Shown here: piece by piece, positions 1 to 11,479 of the stretch
Layout: each line of letters starts with the position of its first letter
Position numbering within the stretch: position 1 is the stretch's first letter
Assembly: GCA_964455095.1 (NCBI GenBank)
Contig: CAYVUV010000182.1
Location: 1-38,864, forward strand
DNA length: 38,864 bases
Direction of reading: 5' to 3'
Origin: CAYVUV01 sp964455095
GTDB lineage: Bacteria; Desulfobacterota; Binatia; HRBIN30; CADEER01
Translations under genes and position numbers: made by a program
Notes under the pieces: model-generated
What the model saw: only the letters and a program-made list of their open reading frames with translations
What the model was told of the DNA's origin: nothing
Databases searched by the model: none

Positions 1-41
1 TCACGCGAAGGCGCGAAGCCGCGAAGGGGTGCAGTCAGCGC

Positions 42-3000
42 TTACGGAGCCGGGCAGCCGTGCAGTGCGCTGTTGACCGCCGTGATCAGCTCGTCGATGG
101 CGATGACCTGATCGCTGTTGCCGTCGCCGGCGGGGCAGGTCTCGACCGCTTGATCCTCGAGCGAGATGGCGACGCAGCGCACCAGGTCGTCGATGCTGAC
201 GCGGCCGCTCTCGTCGCAATCGCCGGGGCAAGGCGGCGTCGGCGTCGCGGTCGGCAGCGGGGTCTCGGTTTCGGTGGGTGTGTTGACCAGCGCCGTCGGC
301 GTCGCGGTCGGTGTCCGTATCGGGGATGTCGTGCGCGTGCGCGTCGGCGTGGCGCTGGGTCCGGTCGAGGTCGGCGTGGCGGTCGCGGTGGGGGTGACGG
401 TGAACCCTGGCGTGAGCGCCAGGTTTTCGAAGAAGCGGCCGTAGAGCAACAGGTTGGTCAGTGCCGAGCCCTGCGACTCGGGCGTCGAGGTGCAATAGCG
501 CAGCGTCGAGACGATGACCTTGCCGTCGCCGTGCGGGTACTCGACCAGTGAGGGGCCATCGGCATTGCGCAGCAGGACCGTGGCGTCGGCGGGCAGATTG
601 ATCAGCACGCCCTCGTCGGTCGGCGCCCAGATGCTGAAGACGGCCGGCGCCAGCGACAGACCGCCGTAGCCGAGACCGGTGAAGTAGGGATGCGAGGGCT
701 GCTGAATCGATTCCGCCTGGTGGAACTCGGGCGAGCGCATGAATCCGACCCCGCGCGGGGCGATCCCCGGCTCGAGGCTGGTGAGGCCGGGGCCGTTGAT
801 GTTGATCACCGCCGCCCCGCCGAGGCTGACGAACTGGTCGATGAAGCCGCCCGGCGCGGACATCGTGTGCAGATCCGCGGCGTCGTCGGTGCCCAGGCCC
901 GAGGCGATGTACACGGTCTTGTACACCAGGTGCAGATTGGCCGCGTCTTCCCCGACCATGACGCTGAAATCGAGGTTGCCGGTGAAGAGGCCGAGATTGG
1001 TCGCGGCGCTTTGCGCACAGGCAAACTCGTTCGAGCCGCGGGCGAACAGATAGTCGATGCGTGCCGGGATGGGCGTCGGTGTCGGGCCGGTCGGCGTGGC
1101 GGACGGCGTCGGCGTGTTGGAGACGTCCGGCGTCGGCGTCGCCGATGGCGTCTCGGTCGCGGTATCGGTCGGCGTGGCGGACGGCGTGCCGCCGCTGGTC
1201 GGTGTCAGGGTCACGGTCGGCGTGTCGATCGCGGTCGGCGTGGTGGTCACGGTCGGTGTATCGGTCGCGGTCGGCGTCACTGTCGGTGTCGGTGTGATCG
1301 TCGCGGTCGGAGCGGACGTCTCCGTCGGGGCGAGCGTCGGTGTCTGCGTGATCGTCGCGGTGACCGAGGGCGTCAGCGTGAACGACGGTGTCAGCGTGAA
1401 CGACGCCGTGGCGGTCGCGGTCGGGGGCAACGTCGGCACCAGCGTGTGGGTGGCCGTGTGCGACGGCGTCGGCGTGCCGCTCGGCGGCGGGACGGTGAAG
1501 GTCTGCGTCACGGTCGCGGTCGCCGTACGCGACGGACTCGCCGTCACCGTCGGCGTCGGCGGGGGCAACGGCGTCGGCGGGTTGCGGTCGTAGGCGACTT
1601 CGAGGATGGCCTGGCCGAGGCGCATCGTCTGCGTATTGACGCTCACCTTGCGCACGCCGACTTCGGACGCGGCGATCTCGGCGGCCGTCCAGGCACTGCC
1701 GGTGGTCGGGCTGGTTTCGTCGAGGCGTGCGTAGCCATCGAGCTCTACGGTGGCGTCAAAGGTGGTGGCGACCGTGTCGACGCCGCTGCCGTTGAGACAC
1801 CCGCCGGTGCGCAGGAACAGGCCGCCAACGCTGTTACCGGAGCCGGCATCCTGGCTGATCCCGATCAGCGGCTTCACGGCCAGCACCGGTCCGTTGATGC
1901 TGGCGATGCTCTCATAGCAAAACGAGACTCGGCTCGTCGGTACCGACGTCAGGACGTGGCCGCCACTGGGGGGATCGCCGGGCGGCCGCTGCGAGACGCA
2001 ATCGCTGCGGCGCGGGCCGCCGCAGGCCGCGACATTGGAGACCGACCATTGGGTGTAGAATCCGTCCTGGGTCGGCAGGAGACCGACGATGCCGACGTCG
2101 CCCGGCCAGATCGAACCCGTGGCGAAGGTGTGATCGTCCCATCTGAACGCCGGTGGCGACGGATTGCCGTCATCCGGCCCGATCTGCGTGCGCCGCACGC
2201 CGTTGGTGGAGTTGTGCGTGGCCTGGACCTCGACCTGGCCGTTGATGCGCAGCATCACGGAGCCGCCGTTGATCGCATTGCGATACTGCATCTCGTAGTG
2301 CGTGAAGCCCGCGCCACAGGCGAACATGGGGGTGACCGACGTGCCGACCACGCCACCGCCGACGCGGAGGGTCACCGTGCCGTTGATGTTGATGAGCAAC
2401 TCGACGACGTTGGCGGAGCCGTCGCTCAGCCAGTTTCGAATGCGCCGCGACGAGCCGCTCAGCGTGCTCACCTGGCAGGCCCAGATGCCGTCGCTGACGG
2501 TGGGGCTCTCGAAGGGCAGGGAGGCGATGACGAATTGCGCCGCACCGGTGTTCGGCGGTGCGCCGGCCGCTTCGAGGGCGAAGTCGCCAGTGCGCGCGCC
2601 GCCCGGCAGCACGGCGGCGTTGCTGCCGGTCGGGAACGTCCCGTAGTCGCCTTCCCAGCCGCCTTCGAATCCGGTCATACGCACGATCTGACGCAGGATC
2701 GGCGTCAGGCTCGGCGTCGGCGTCTGGGTGCGCGTCGCTGTAATCGTGCGCGTCGGCGTCATGGTGGGCGTGTGGCTCGGCGTGAAGGTTTGCGTGATGG
2801 TGAAGGTCAGCGTCGCCGTCGGCGTCAGCGTGAAGGTCGCGGTCGGCGTCAGCGACGGCGTGTCGGTCGGCGTCAGCGTCAGCGTGGCCGTCGGCGTCAT
2901 CGTCGGCGTCGGCGTCACGCTTGGCGTCGCGGTCGGCGTCAACGTCGGCGTCAGCGTCGGCGTGTCGGTCGGCGTGCGCGTCGGCGTCAGCGTCGCCGTC

Positions 3001-4247
3001 GGCGTCGGGGTGCTGGTCGGTGTCGGCGACGGGAACCCCGCCACGTCGAACGCCACTTCGCGCACCACCTGCGTGACGCGGGTCTCGGTGCTGCCGACCT
3101 GGACCAGCCTCACCTCGGTGGTGTCGAGGTTGGCCAGCGTCCAGGCGCCGCCGGCCGGGTTGGTGGCGTTGACGCGGCTCACCCCGGCGTAGTTCGACGC
3201 GACGGGCAGCGAGTTGGCGTCGGGCGAGAACAAGCCGCTGACATCCGAACCGCCGCAGGCGAGCCCGTTGAGCCGCAGATCGATCCGCAGCGCGCTGTCG
3301 GTCGGGCTGCGCGCGATGACCTGCGTCTTGACGGAGAGGATGTTGCCGAAGATGCCGCCGAGCGACGCTGGCTGCAGGCACAGCGACTGGAGTGCATCCG
3401 GGACGGACGTGGAGACGAACGACAAGTCATTGTCGGGCGGCTGCTCGCTGGTGCAGGACACGGCGTTGTTGCACCCGGCCGACGCCGTCCAGTCGCTGCG
3501 AAACAACAGGTCGCCTGGCACCGTCGGCTGGCGCGCCAGCAGCCCGGCGATGCGCAGCTGCGTCGGAAACGCCCCGGTGCGCGTGATGGCGTGGTCGTCC
3601 CACACCACTCCGATGGTGCCCCCTTCCGCGTTGTCAGGGCCGATGCGGATTGCATCGATGCTGGCCGTGGAGAGGATCGGCTCGCTGGTGATCAAGGTGC
3701 CGTTGAGCGTCAGTCCGATCGTGCCATCCGTGGCGTTGTACTCGACCAGGATCGGCGAGAACTGGGGGCAGAGACTCACCTTTTGTTCCGAGCCGGAGAT
3801 CGCAACGCTCTGGCTGTCCACGCGCAGCTCGATGCGGCGATCCGTGCGCAGAAAGAGCTCCACGACCGGCAGCCCGGTGCTGAACCACGTGCGGATACGC
3901 CGTATGAAGGTCGGTCCGCTCTGCACGCACGCCCAGATGCCATCGGTGAAGCGCGGCGCGGCCGGGCTCAGGCTGGTTTGGACGTATTGGTTGGCGCCTG
4001 GGAGTAGTGCTGTGGTGAGGAGACCGAAGTGGCCCGCCTCGCTGCGGTGCGTCGTCGACCCGCTCGGATCACCGACCGAGCTGTAGTCGCCGGGGCCACC
4101 GCTCTCGAAGCCATTGAAGCGCGCCAGGAGCTGCGCTGCGCTCGGCGAAGGGGCGAGCAGCAGCACGGCGGCGAACACCGCAGCGGCCGACGTCGACCAG
4201 CAACCCACCGTCACCCCCGCCTTCTGGTCGATCGCTCGCGCAGCCAC
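42..4247 (-). CDS. Giant modular secreted protein with two duplicated lectin-like modules, Thr-Pro linkers and a C-terminal dockerin-like pair
   Basis: 1401 residues from a GTG start, with a signal peptide (hydrophobic core about 20-33, cleavage near PSAA). Module A (about 40-404) and module B (about 517-891) are diverged copies: both carry DGIWAC, RRIR-W, WDDH and an NPA/SPT-G-AWT block near their ends. They resemble concanavalin/LamG-type structural modules seen in phage-tail and metagenomic surface proteins. A third globular module (about 1063-1280) looks alpha/beta, possibly glutamine-amidotransferase/ThuA-like, but this is weak. Thr-Pro linkers separate all modules. The C-terminus (1340-1401) has two Ca-loop motifs, DCDESGRVSIDDL and DGNSDQVIAIDEL, framed by Cys as in type-I dockerins. 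The start is uncertain: no good ribosome site precedes 4247, and a second GTG 13 codons in has a purine-rich leader. The role is inferred to be extracellular binding or adhesion. It is divergent from hisS. Confidence 0.8.
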   Translation of the reverse strand: MAARAIDQKAGVTVGCWSTSAAAVFAAVLLLAPSPSAAQLLARFNGFESGGPGDYSSVGDPSGSTTHRSEAGHFGLLTTALLPGANQYVQTSLSPAAPRFTDGIWACVQSGPTFIRRIRTWFSTGLPVVELFLRTDRRIELRVDSQSVAISGSEQKVSLCPQFSPILVEYNATDGTIGLTLNGTLITSEPILSTASIDAIRIGPDNAEGGTIGVVWDDHAITRTGAFPTQLRIAGLLARQPTVPGDLLFRSDWTASAGCNNAVSCTSEQPPDNDLSFVSTSVPDALQSLCLQPASLGGIFGNILSVKTQVIARSPTDSALRIDLRLNGLACGGSDVSGLFSPDANSLPVASNYAGVSRVNATNPAGGAWTLANLDTTEVRLVQVGSTETRVTQVVREVAFDVAGFPSPTPTSTPTPTATLTPTRTPTDTPTLTPTLTPTATPSVTPTPTMTPTATLTLTPTDTPSLTPTATFTLTPTATLTFTITQTFTPSHTPTMTPTRTITATRTQTPTPSLTPILRQIVRMTGFEGGWEGDYGTFPTGSNAAVLPGGARTGDFALEAAGAPPNTGAAQFVIASLPFESPTVSDGIWACQVSTLSGSSRRIRNWLSDGSANVVELLININGTVTLRVGGGVVGTSVTPMFACGAGFTHYEMQYRNAINGGSVMLRINGQVEVQATHNSTNGVRRTQIGPDDGNPSPPAFRWDDHTFATGSIWPGDVGIVGLLPTQDGFYTQWSVSNVAACGGPRRSDCVSQRPPGDPPSGGHVLTSVPTSRVSFCYESIASINGPVLAVKPLIGISQDAGSGNSVGGLFLRTGGCLNGSGVDTVATTFDATVELDGYARLDETSPTTGSAWTAAEIAASEVGVRKVSVNTQTMRLGQAILEVAYDRNPPTPLPPPTPTVTASPSRTATATVTQTFTVPPPSGTPTPSHTATHTLVPTLPPTATATASFTLTPSFTLTPSVTATITQTPTLAPTETSAPTATITPTPTVTPTATDTPTVTTTPTAIDTPTVTLTPTSGGTPSATPTDTATETPSATPTPDVSNTPTPSATPTGPTPTPIPARIDYLFARGSNEFACAQSAATNLGLFTGNLDFSVMVGEDAANLHLVYKTVYIASGLGTDDAADLHTMSAPGGFIDQFVSLGGAAVININGPGLTSLEPGIAPRGVGFMRSPEFHQAESIQQPSHPYFTGLGYGGLSLAPAVFSIWAPTDEGVLINLPADATVLLRNADGPSLVEYPHGDGKVIVSTLRYCTSTPESQGSALTNLLLYGRFFENLALTPGFTVTPTATATPTSTGPSATPTRTRTTSPIRTPTATPTALVNTPTETETPLPTATPTPPCPGDCDESGRVSIDDLVRCVAISLEDQAVETCPAGDGNSDQVIAIDELITAVNSALHGCPAP
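232..405 (-). repeat. Thr-Pro linker 3 (coding low-complexity)
   Basis: Low-complexity DNA with hexamer periodicity encoding TPTxTPT-type sequence, joining the third module to the dockerin-like domain of the large secreted protein. Confidence 0.75.
1060..1572 (-). repeat. Thr-Pro linker 2 (coding low-complexity)
   Basis: About 170 residues of Thr/Pro-rich sequence between module B and the third module. The + strand reads as a GTCGGC-type hexamer repeat and produces spurious long antisense ORFs. Confidence 0.75.
2700..3035 (-). repeat. Thr-Pro linker 1 (coding low-complexity)
   Basis: About 112 residues of TPTxTPT sequence between the two duplicated lectin-like modules of the large secreted protein, with the same hexamer period as the other linkers. 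Confidence 0.75.
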
Positions 4248-4370
4248 ATTGTTACTGACGCTACCCCGCCGCGTAGAACCTCGTCAGCAGATTGCACATG
4301 CGTCGACGGTTCGTTGACTTGACGGGTAACCCTTGATACCTACTCGCACTTCTTCACGCAAGCTCTCAGC

Positions 4371-7438
<3,068 letters not shown>

Positions 7439-7442
7439 CATC

Positions 7443-8090
7443 GTGCGCCGGTTGTCTCAGACAGGCGCCCGCCGCGGGGTGGTGGCGATTGCCCTGCTGC
7501 TGGTCGCTGGCTGCATGGCGCGCAAGCCGCCCGATGCCCGTCCGTTGGATCTGCTCGCCGTGCTGCCGATCGAGCTCGCGGAAGTCGAGACCACGCCGGT
7601 GGTGGGCGGCGAGGAGCCGGCGGCGCTGGACCCCAAGGCGGGCGAGGCCGTGACCGGTCAGATCTATCGGGCCCTGGCGCACCGCACGGAGTTCCGCGTC
7701 GTACCGGACCTGACGGTCGACGAGGCGCTGCGGCGTCCGGCGGTGCGCGACGCGACTCCTCTCGCGGCCCGCGCGCGCGCGCTGGGACAGGAGGTCGGCG
7801 CCGACGGCGTGATCTTCGGGCGCGTCTCGCGCTTCCGCGAACGCGTCGGCACCGAGTACGGCGCCACCGAGCCGGCCGCCGTGTCGTTCGAGCTCAGCCT
7901 GATCGCGGCCTCCGACGGCGCACTCATCTGGCACGGCCAGTTCGACCAGACGCAGGAGTCGCTGAGCGCCAACCTGCTCAACTGGTGGATGTTCTGGAGC
8001 GCCGGTCCGCACTGGTTCAGTGCCCGCGAGCTGGCCGGACTCGGCGTCGACAAGCTGATGCCCAGCCTGTCGCGCGCGGCGTCGCCCTAG
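7443..8090 (+). CDS. Outer-membrane-type lipoprotein, GNA1162/CsgG/LpoB-like
   Basis: 215 residues from a GTG 4 bp after aspS, so probably co-transcribed. The N-terminus is a lipoprotein signal with lipobox LVAGC, lipidated at Cys24. The rest contains LLAVLPIEL, a GADGVIFGRVSRF strand-turn-strand, and a SFELSLIAASDGALIWHG segment. This pattern recalls the DUF799/GNA1162 and CsgG/LpoB-like fold, in which periplasmic lipoproteins assist cell-envelope machinery; the family call is moderate. The linkage to tRNA synthetase genes does not suggest a role. Its TAG stop interlocks with the stop of the convergent fcl-like gene in a shared CTAG. Confidence 0.75.
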   Translation: MRRLSQTGARRGVVAIALLLVAGCMARKPPDARPLDLLAVLPIELAEVETTPVVGGEEPAALDPKAGEAVTGQIYRALAHRTEFRVVPDLTVDEALRRPAVRDATPLAARARALGQEVGADGVIFGRVSRFRERVGTEYGATEPAAVSFELSLIAASDGALIWHGQFDQTQESLSANLLNWWMFWSAGPHWFSARELAGLGVDKLMPSLSRAASP

Positions 8091-9058
8091 TCCTGGTTGC
8101 GTTCGCCCACTGCACGCGCCGCGGTGGCGCGCGTGTTGCGGTACCAGTCGATGGTGTGCTGCAGGCCATCGCGGAAGTCGGTGCTGGCGCGGAAGTCGAA
8201 CGCGCGGGCGGCGCGCGAGACGTCGAGGCAGCGGCGCGGCTGGCCGTCAGGCTTGCTGTCATCCCAGACGATGCGGCCACGAAACCCGGTCAGCTCGGCG
8301 ATCAGCTCGACCAGCTCGCGGATGCGGATCTCGCATCCAGTCCCGAGATTGACCGGGTCGGGGTGGTCGTACGCCGCGCTGGCCTGCACGATCGCCCGCG
8401 CGCAGTCCGCGACGTAGAGAAACTCGCGGCTGGCCGCCCCGGTGCCCCAGACCTCGATCGAGCTCAGCCCGCCCTCGACGGCCTCGACACACTTCCTGAT
8501 CAGTGCCGGAATCACGTGCGAGCGGGCCGGATCGAAGGAGTCGCCCGGGCCGTACAGGTTGACCGGCATCAGGTAGATGGCGTTGAAGCCGTACTGTTGG
8601 CGGTAGGCCTGCGCCTGCACCAGCAGCATCTTCTTCGCCAAGCCGTACGGCGCGTTGGTGTCCTCGGGGTAGCCCAACCAGAGGTCGTCCTCTTTGAACG
8701 GAACCGGCGTGTGTTTGGGATACGCGCACACCGTGCCGACGGCAACGAATTTCTCCACGCCGCGCCGCCGCGCCTGCTCCATCAGCTCGGTGCCCATGAT
8801 CAGGTTGTCGTAGAAGAAGCGTCCCGGGTTGTCGCGATTGGCACCGATGCCGCCGACCACCGCGGCGAGGTGGATGAGCAGGTGGGGACGCGCGTCGTCG
8901 TAGAGCCGCGCGACCGCCTCGCCGCGGGTCAGGTCGTAGTCGGCCGAACGCGGAACGAACACGTCGCGGCAGCCGGCGTGTGCGAGCAGCGACACGACGT
9001 GCCGGCCGAGGAAGCCGGCGCCGCCGGTGACCGTGATGCGCTTGCCTGGCAGCTGCAT
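8087..9058 (-). CDS. fcl: GDP-L-fucose synthase-like NAD-dependent epimerase/reductase
   Basis: 323 residues, close to GDP-L-fucose synthase length. The enzyme epimerises and reduces GDP-4-keto-6-deoxymannose to GDP-L-fucose for surface glycans. A Rossmann GGAGFLG lies at 12-18. The family-specific block VGTVCAYP...PVPFKED...GYPE is followed by NAPYGLAKK, giving Tyr138 and Lys142. PVNLYGPGDSF and SHVIPALIRK, with the catalytic His, follow. The usual catalytic Ser before CxYP is Thr109 here, a mild substitution. Its ATG overlaps the upstream flippase-like gene's stop by one base (TGATG), so the two are coupled. No gmd (GDP-mannose dehydratase) lies in the window. Confidence 0.88.
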   Translation of the reverse strand: MQLPGKRITVTGGAGFLGRHVVSLLAHAGCRDVFVPRSADYDLTRGEAVARLYDDARPHLLIHLAAVVGGIGANRDNPGRFFYDNLIMGTELMEQARRRGVEKFVAVGTVCAYPKHTPVPFKEDDLWLGYPEDTNAPYGLAKKMLLVQAQAYRQQYGFNAIYLMPVNLYGPGDSFDPARSHVIPALIRKCVEAVEGGLSSIEVWGTGAASREFLYVADCARAIVQASAAYDHPDPVNLGTGCEIRIRELVELIAELTGFRGRIVWDDSKPDGQPRRCLDVSRAARAFDFRASTDFRDGLQHTIDWYRNTRATAARAVGERNQD

Positions 9059-10056
9059 CACGGTGCGCTCGCCACCTCCTCGCGAGCGCGGCGGAGGTCG
9101 GACCAGCTGGCGCCGGCGAAGGGCAGGGCAATCGCCCCTTGCGCGATGATGGTCAGAAACTGCACGGCATTGAGCACCAGACCGTAGGCGAGCGCGTCGG
9201 CGGCGCCGACCCCGAACATGCCGAGCGCGAGCTGACAGGCGTACTGATAGGGACCCACCATGCCGGGCAGATTGGGCAGCGCCGTGCCGAAGCCAATGAA
9301 GATGAAGACCACCAGGGCGGCGCTGAACGGCACCTGGAAGTCGAAGGCGCGGATCATGACGTAGCTCGAGAGAATGGGAACGAACCACAGGACGAGCGAG
9401 ACCAGGAACACACCGAGCAGCAGGGCGCGATTCGGAATGATGCGCATGCCCTCGACGATGCCGAGGACGATGCGTCGCACCACGACGCGGACGCGTTCCG
9501 GCAGGCGGCTGAGGATCCACTCGTCGACGAAAGCCTCCCCGCGCCAGTACAGCAGCAGGACCAGCCCGACCATCACCGCGGCTCCCGCGGCGGGGAACAT
9601 CGCGCCGCGCCGCACCCAGATCGGCAAGTTCTCCACCGTCAGCAGCCCGGCAAAAATGTAGAAGAGGATCACCAGCGAGTCGAAGGTCTTCTCGACCACG
9701 ATGCTGCCGACGATGTTCGATGGCGTCAGGCGCGTGCGGCGCGACAGCAGCCACGGGCGCACGACTTCGCCGAGGCGGAGCGGGAACAGGTTGATCGCCA
9801 GATAGGCCGCGGCTGTCACCACCCACAGCAGGCCGAACGGCACCCGCTCGAGCGGGCGCAACTCGAGCTGCCAGCGCCAGGCGCGCAGCACCATGATCAG
9901 CAGGCTGAGCCCGACGGCGGCGAACAGCCACGTGGCGTCCAGATGGGCGAGCGACGTGCGCAGCTCCCCCAGCGACACGTTGCGGAAGGCGAGAAACAGA
10001 AAGGCGCCGCTGACGAGTCCTCCCAGCGCGATTCTGCGCCATCCGTTGCCAGCCAT
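9058..10056 (-). CDS. Flippase-like integral membrane protein (LPG synthase TM-region/UPF0104 family)
   Basis: 332 residues with about seven or eight hydrophobic segments. The family signature is visible as FPLRLGEVVRPWLL, VVEKTFDSL and ALPNLPGMVGPYQY. These are typical of the AglD/MprF-type transmembrane domain proteins implicated in lipid or lipid-linked sugar movement. The ATG at 10056 is preferred over an upstream in-frame start at 10137 because it has an AAGAGG ribosome site and is followed at once by the first membrane helix; the longer form would run through the terminator hairpin. It is coupled to the fcl-like gene, which suggests envelope glycan or glycolipid assembly. Confidence 0.88.
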   Translation of the reverse strand: MAGNGWRRIALGGLVSGAFLFLAFRNVSLGELRTSLAHLDATWLFAAVGLSLLIMVLRAWRWQLELRPLERVPFGLLWVVTAAAYLAINLFPLRLGEVVRPWLLSRRTRLTPSNIVGSIVVEKTFDSLVILFYIFAGLLTVENLPIWVRRGAMFPAAGAAVMVGLVLLLYWRGEAFVDEWILSRLPERVRVVVRRIVLGIVEGMRIIPNRALLLGVFLVSLVLWFVPILSSYVMIRAFDFQVPFSAALVVFIFIGFGTALPNLPGMVGPYQYACQLALGMFGVGAADALAYGLVLNAVQFLTIIAQGAIALPFAGASWSDLRRAREEVASAP

Positions 10057-10118
10057 CTCGCTGCCTCTTATCGGGTGCCGGACCCCCCGCGCAATGGTGT
10101 GCCGCATCGGCGCGCGGC

Positions 10119-10153
10119 AAAAAAAGAGGGGGCACACGGTGTGTGCCCCCTCT
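10119..10153 (-). terminator. Intrinsic terminator of the Thr-Pro stalk protein gene
   Basis: A perfect 13-bp stem (10125-10137 pairs with 10141-10153) with a 3-base loop, followed on the minus strand by seven T. It lies 31 bp after the stalk gene's stop and separates it from the flippase/fcl operon. It is the clearest Rho-independent terminator in the window. Confidence 0.92.
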
Positions 10154-10183
10154 GTGTCACGGGGTCTTCAATTGGCGCGCCGC

Positions 10184-11290
10184 TTACTCGTCTTGTTTCA
10201 GCCGCCCCATGGCCAGAAGCCCGATCAAGCCGAGGATGCCGATGCCGACGACGACCATCGGCCCGGAGAGCAGCGGCGCCGCGGCCGGGTCGGTGATCAG
10301 CACCGGCTGGCCGACGAGAGGCGGGTCCTCACAGATATCGATCGCGTAGATGGCGTCGCCGGCCACCAGCGGCCGATTGAGCATGATGACGAAGTTGCCG
10401 CCGGCGTCGGTGCCGCCCTGGCCGAGGAACTCGTCGTCTGGACCGCCATTGTCGATGACATTGTTGGCCCCGATCTCGTAGATCTGGATGCACGTTGGGC
10501 TGCGATTCGGCACGCCCGTACCGGTGACGCTGTCGTCGCCCGGATCAGCACCTTGGCCGATTGCCGGTGCCCTTGGCGTCGGTGTCGGGGTGATGGTCGG
10601 TGTGTTGGTCGGCGTCCGCGTCGGCGTGATCGTCGGCGTCCGCGTCGGCGTGTTCGTGGGCGTGTGCGTCGGCGTGATGGTCGGCGTCCGCGTCGGCGTG
10701 TTGGTCGGGGTGTGCGTCGGAGTATTGGTCGGGGTCCGCGTCGGGGTGTTGGTCGGCGTGTCCGTCGGCGTATTGGTCGGGGTGCTCGTCGGCGTGTCGG
10801 TCGGGGTGTCGGTCGGCGTGTTGGTCGGCGTATCGGTCGGGGTCTCCGTCGGCGTGTCGGTCGGGGTGCTCGTCGGCGTGTCGGTCGGCGTCTCCGTTGG
10901 CGTGTCGGTCGGCGTCTCCGTCGGCGTGTCGGTCGGCGTCTCGGTCGGCGTGTCCGTTGGAGTCTCGGTCGGCGTCTCGGTTGGGGTGTCCGTTGGAGTC
11001 TCGGTCGGCGTCTCGGTTGGGGTGTCGGTCGGTGTCTCGGTTGGGGTCTCAGTCGGAGTGTCCGTCGGAGTTTCAGTCGGTGTATCGGTTGGGGTCTCGG
11101 TCGGCGTGTCGGTCGGCGTCTCTGTCGGAGTTTCGGTCGGCGTCTCTGTCGGCGGCTGCGCCACCGCGGGTGCGATGAAACCCAGGGACAGGTTCAAGAA
11201 GAGGAGCACGGCCGCGAAGAATCGGAGGATCCGGCCAAAGGTTGAGGTCACACGGACGATCGAAACGCCTGAAAGAACTCTCGTCGACAT
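10184..11290 (-). CDS. Thr-Pro stalk protein with C-terminal membrane anchor
   Basis: 368 residues. The ATG at 11290 has an excellent AGGAGGGTGATC leader; an upstream in-frame start at 11350 lacks this. The signal peptide ends near PAVAQ (about 42-48). About 48 PTxT units (some 192 residues) follow. A small globular domain of about 100 residues comes next, with two Cys (SPTCIQIYEIG and AIYAIDICED). The protein ends in a single membrane helix and a short polar tail (LLAMGRLKQDE). The x residue is almost always Glu or Asp in the first 27 units and becomes Asn, Arg, His or Ile in the last 15. I recognise no enzymatic function. The layout suggests a cell-surface protein anchored at its C-terminus with the stalk projecting outward. 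Transcription ends at the hairpin at 10119-10153. Confidence 0.85.
   Translation of the reverse strand: MSTRVLSGVSIVRVTSTFGRILRFFAAVLLFLNLSLGFIAPAVAQPPTETPTETPTETPTDTPTETPTDTPTETPTDTPTETPTETPTDTPTETPTETPTDTPTETPTETPTDTPTETPTDTPTETPTDTPTETPTDTPTSTPTDTPTETPTDTPTNTPTDTPTDTPTSTPTNTPTDTPTNTPTRTPTNTPTHTPTNTPTRTPTITPTHTPTNTPTRTPTITPTRTPTNTPTITPTPTPRAPAIGQGADPGDDSVTGTGVPNRSPTCIQIYEIGANNVIDNGGPDDEFLGQGGTDAGGNFVIMLNRPLVAGDAIYAIDICEDPPLVGQPVLITDPAAAPLLSGPMVVVGIGILGLIGLLAMGRLKQDE
10575..11154 (-). repeat. 12-bp tandem repeat, about 48 units, coding PTxT
   Basis: Near-perfect 12-bp periodicity with a 6-bp sub-period. On the + strand it reads as alternating GTCGGCGTG/GTCGGCGTC blocks. The array is in frame and encodes the stalk. 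Unit-length slippage would change stalk length without breaking the frame. Confidence 0.9.
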
Positions 11291-11479
11291 GATCACCCTC
11301 CTCTCGAGGTTGCGTCGCCTACCTGCACTGCATGGAAGCGAGCCGCGCATGACGGGACGGTTGTCTCACGCGATCGGGGGGTCGTCAAGTACAAAGGCCG
11401 ACAAAGCAAAGCCTTGTGCCCGTAAGCTGATTGCAATTGACGAGAGGTGATCCCGCCTGAGCGGGGCAAGTTCTTTGCG

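Noticed and set aside
690..4007. Long + strand open frame of about 1105 codons opposite the first gene
   Set aside because: Antisense shadow of high-GC coding DNA; the minus frame has a signal peptide, duplicated modules and Ca-loop motifs, while the + frame is Arg-rich and featureless.
4314..4347. TTGACT/TTGACG boxes upstream of hisS
   Set aside because: No matching -10 at 16-18 bp; a promoter is expected here but cannot be placed.
10575..11154. CRISPR-like periodicity
   Set aside because: Units are 12 bp without spacers, in frame and coding.
10488..11450. Plus-strand open frame with VGVSVGV repeats
   Set aside because: It is the complement of the PTxT array; the minus frame has a ribosome site, signal peptide and terminator.
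11453..11466. CCCGC-CTGA-GCGGG hairpin downstream of the cytochrome/CHRD gene
   Set aside because: Only 5 bp of stem and no T-tract on the minus strand, so not called a terminator.
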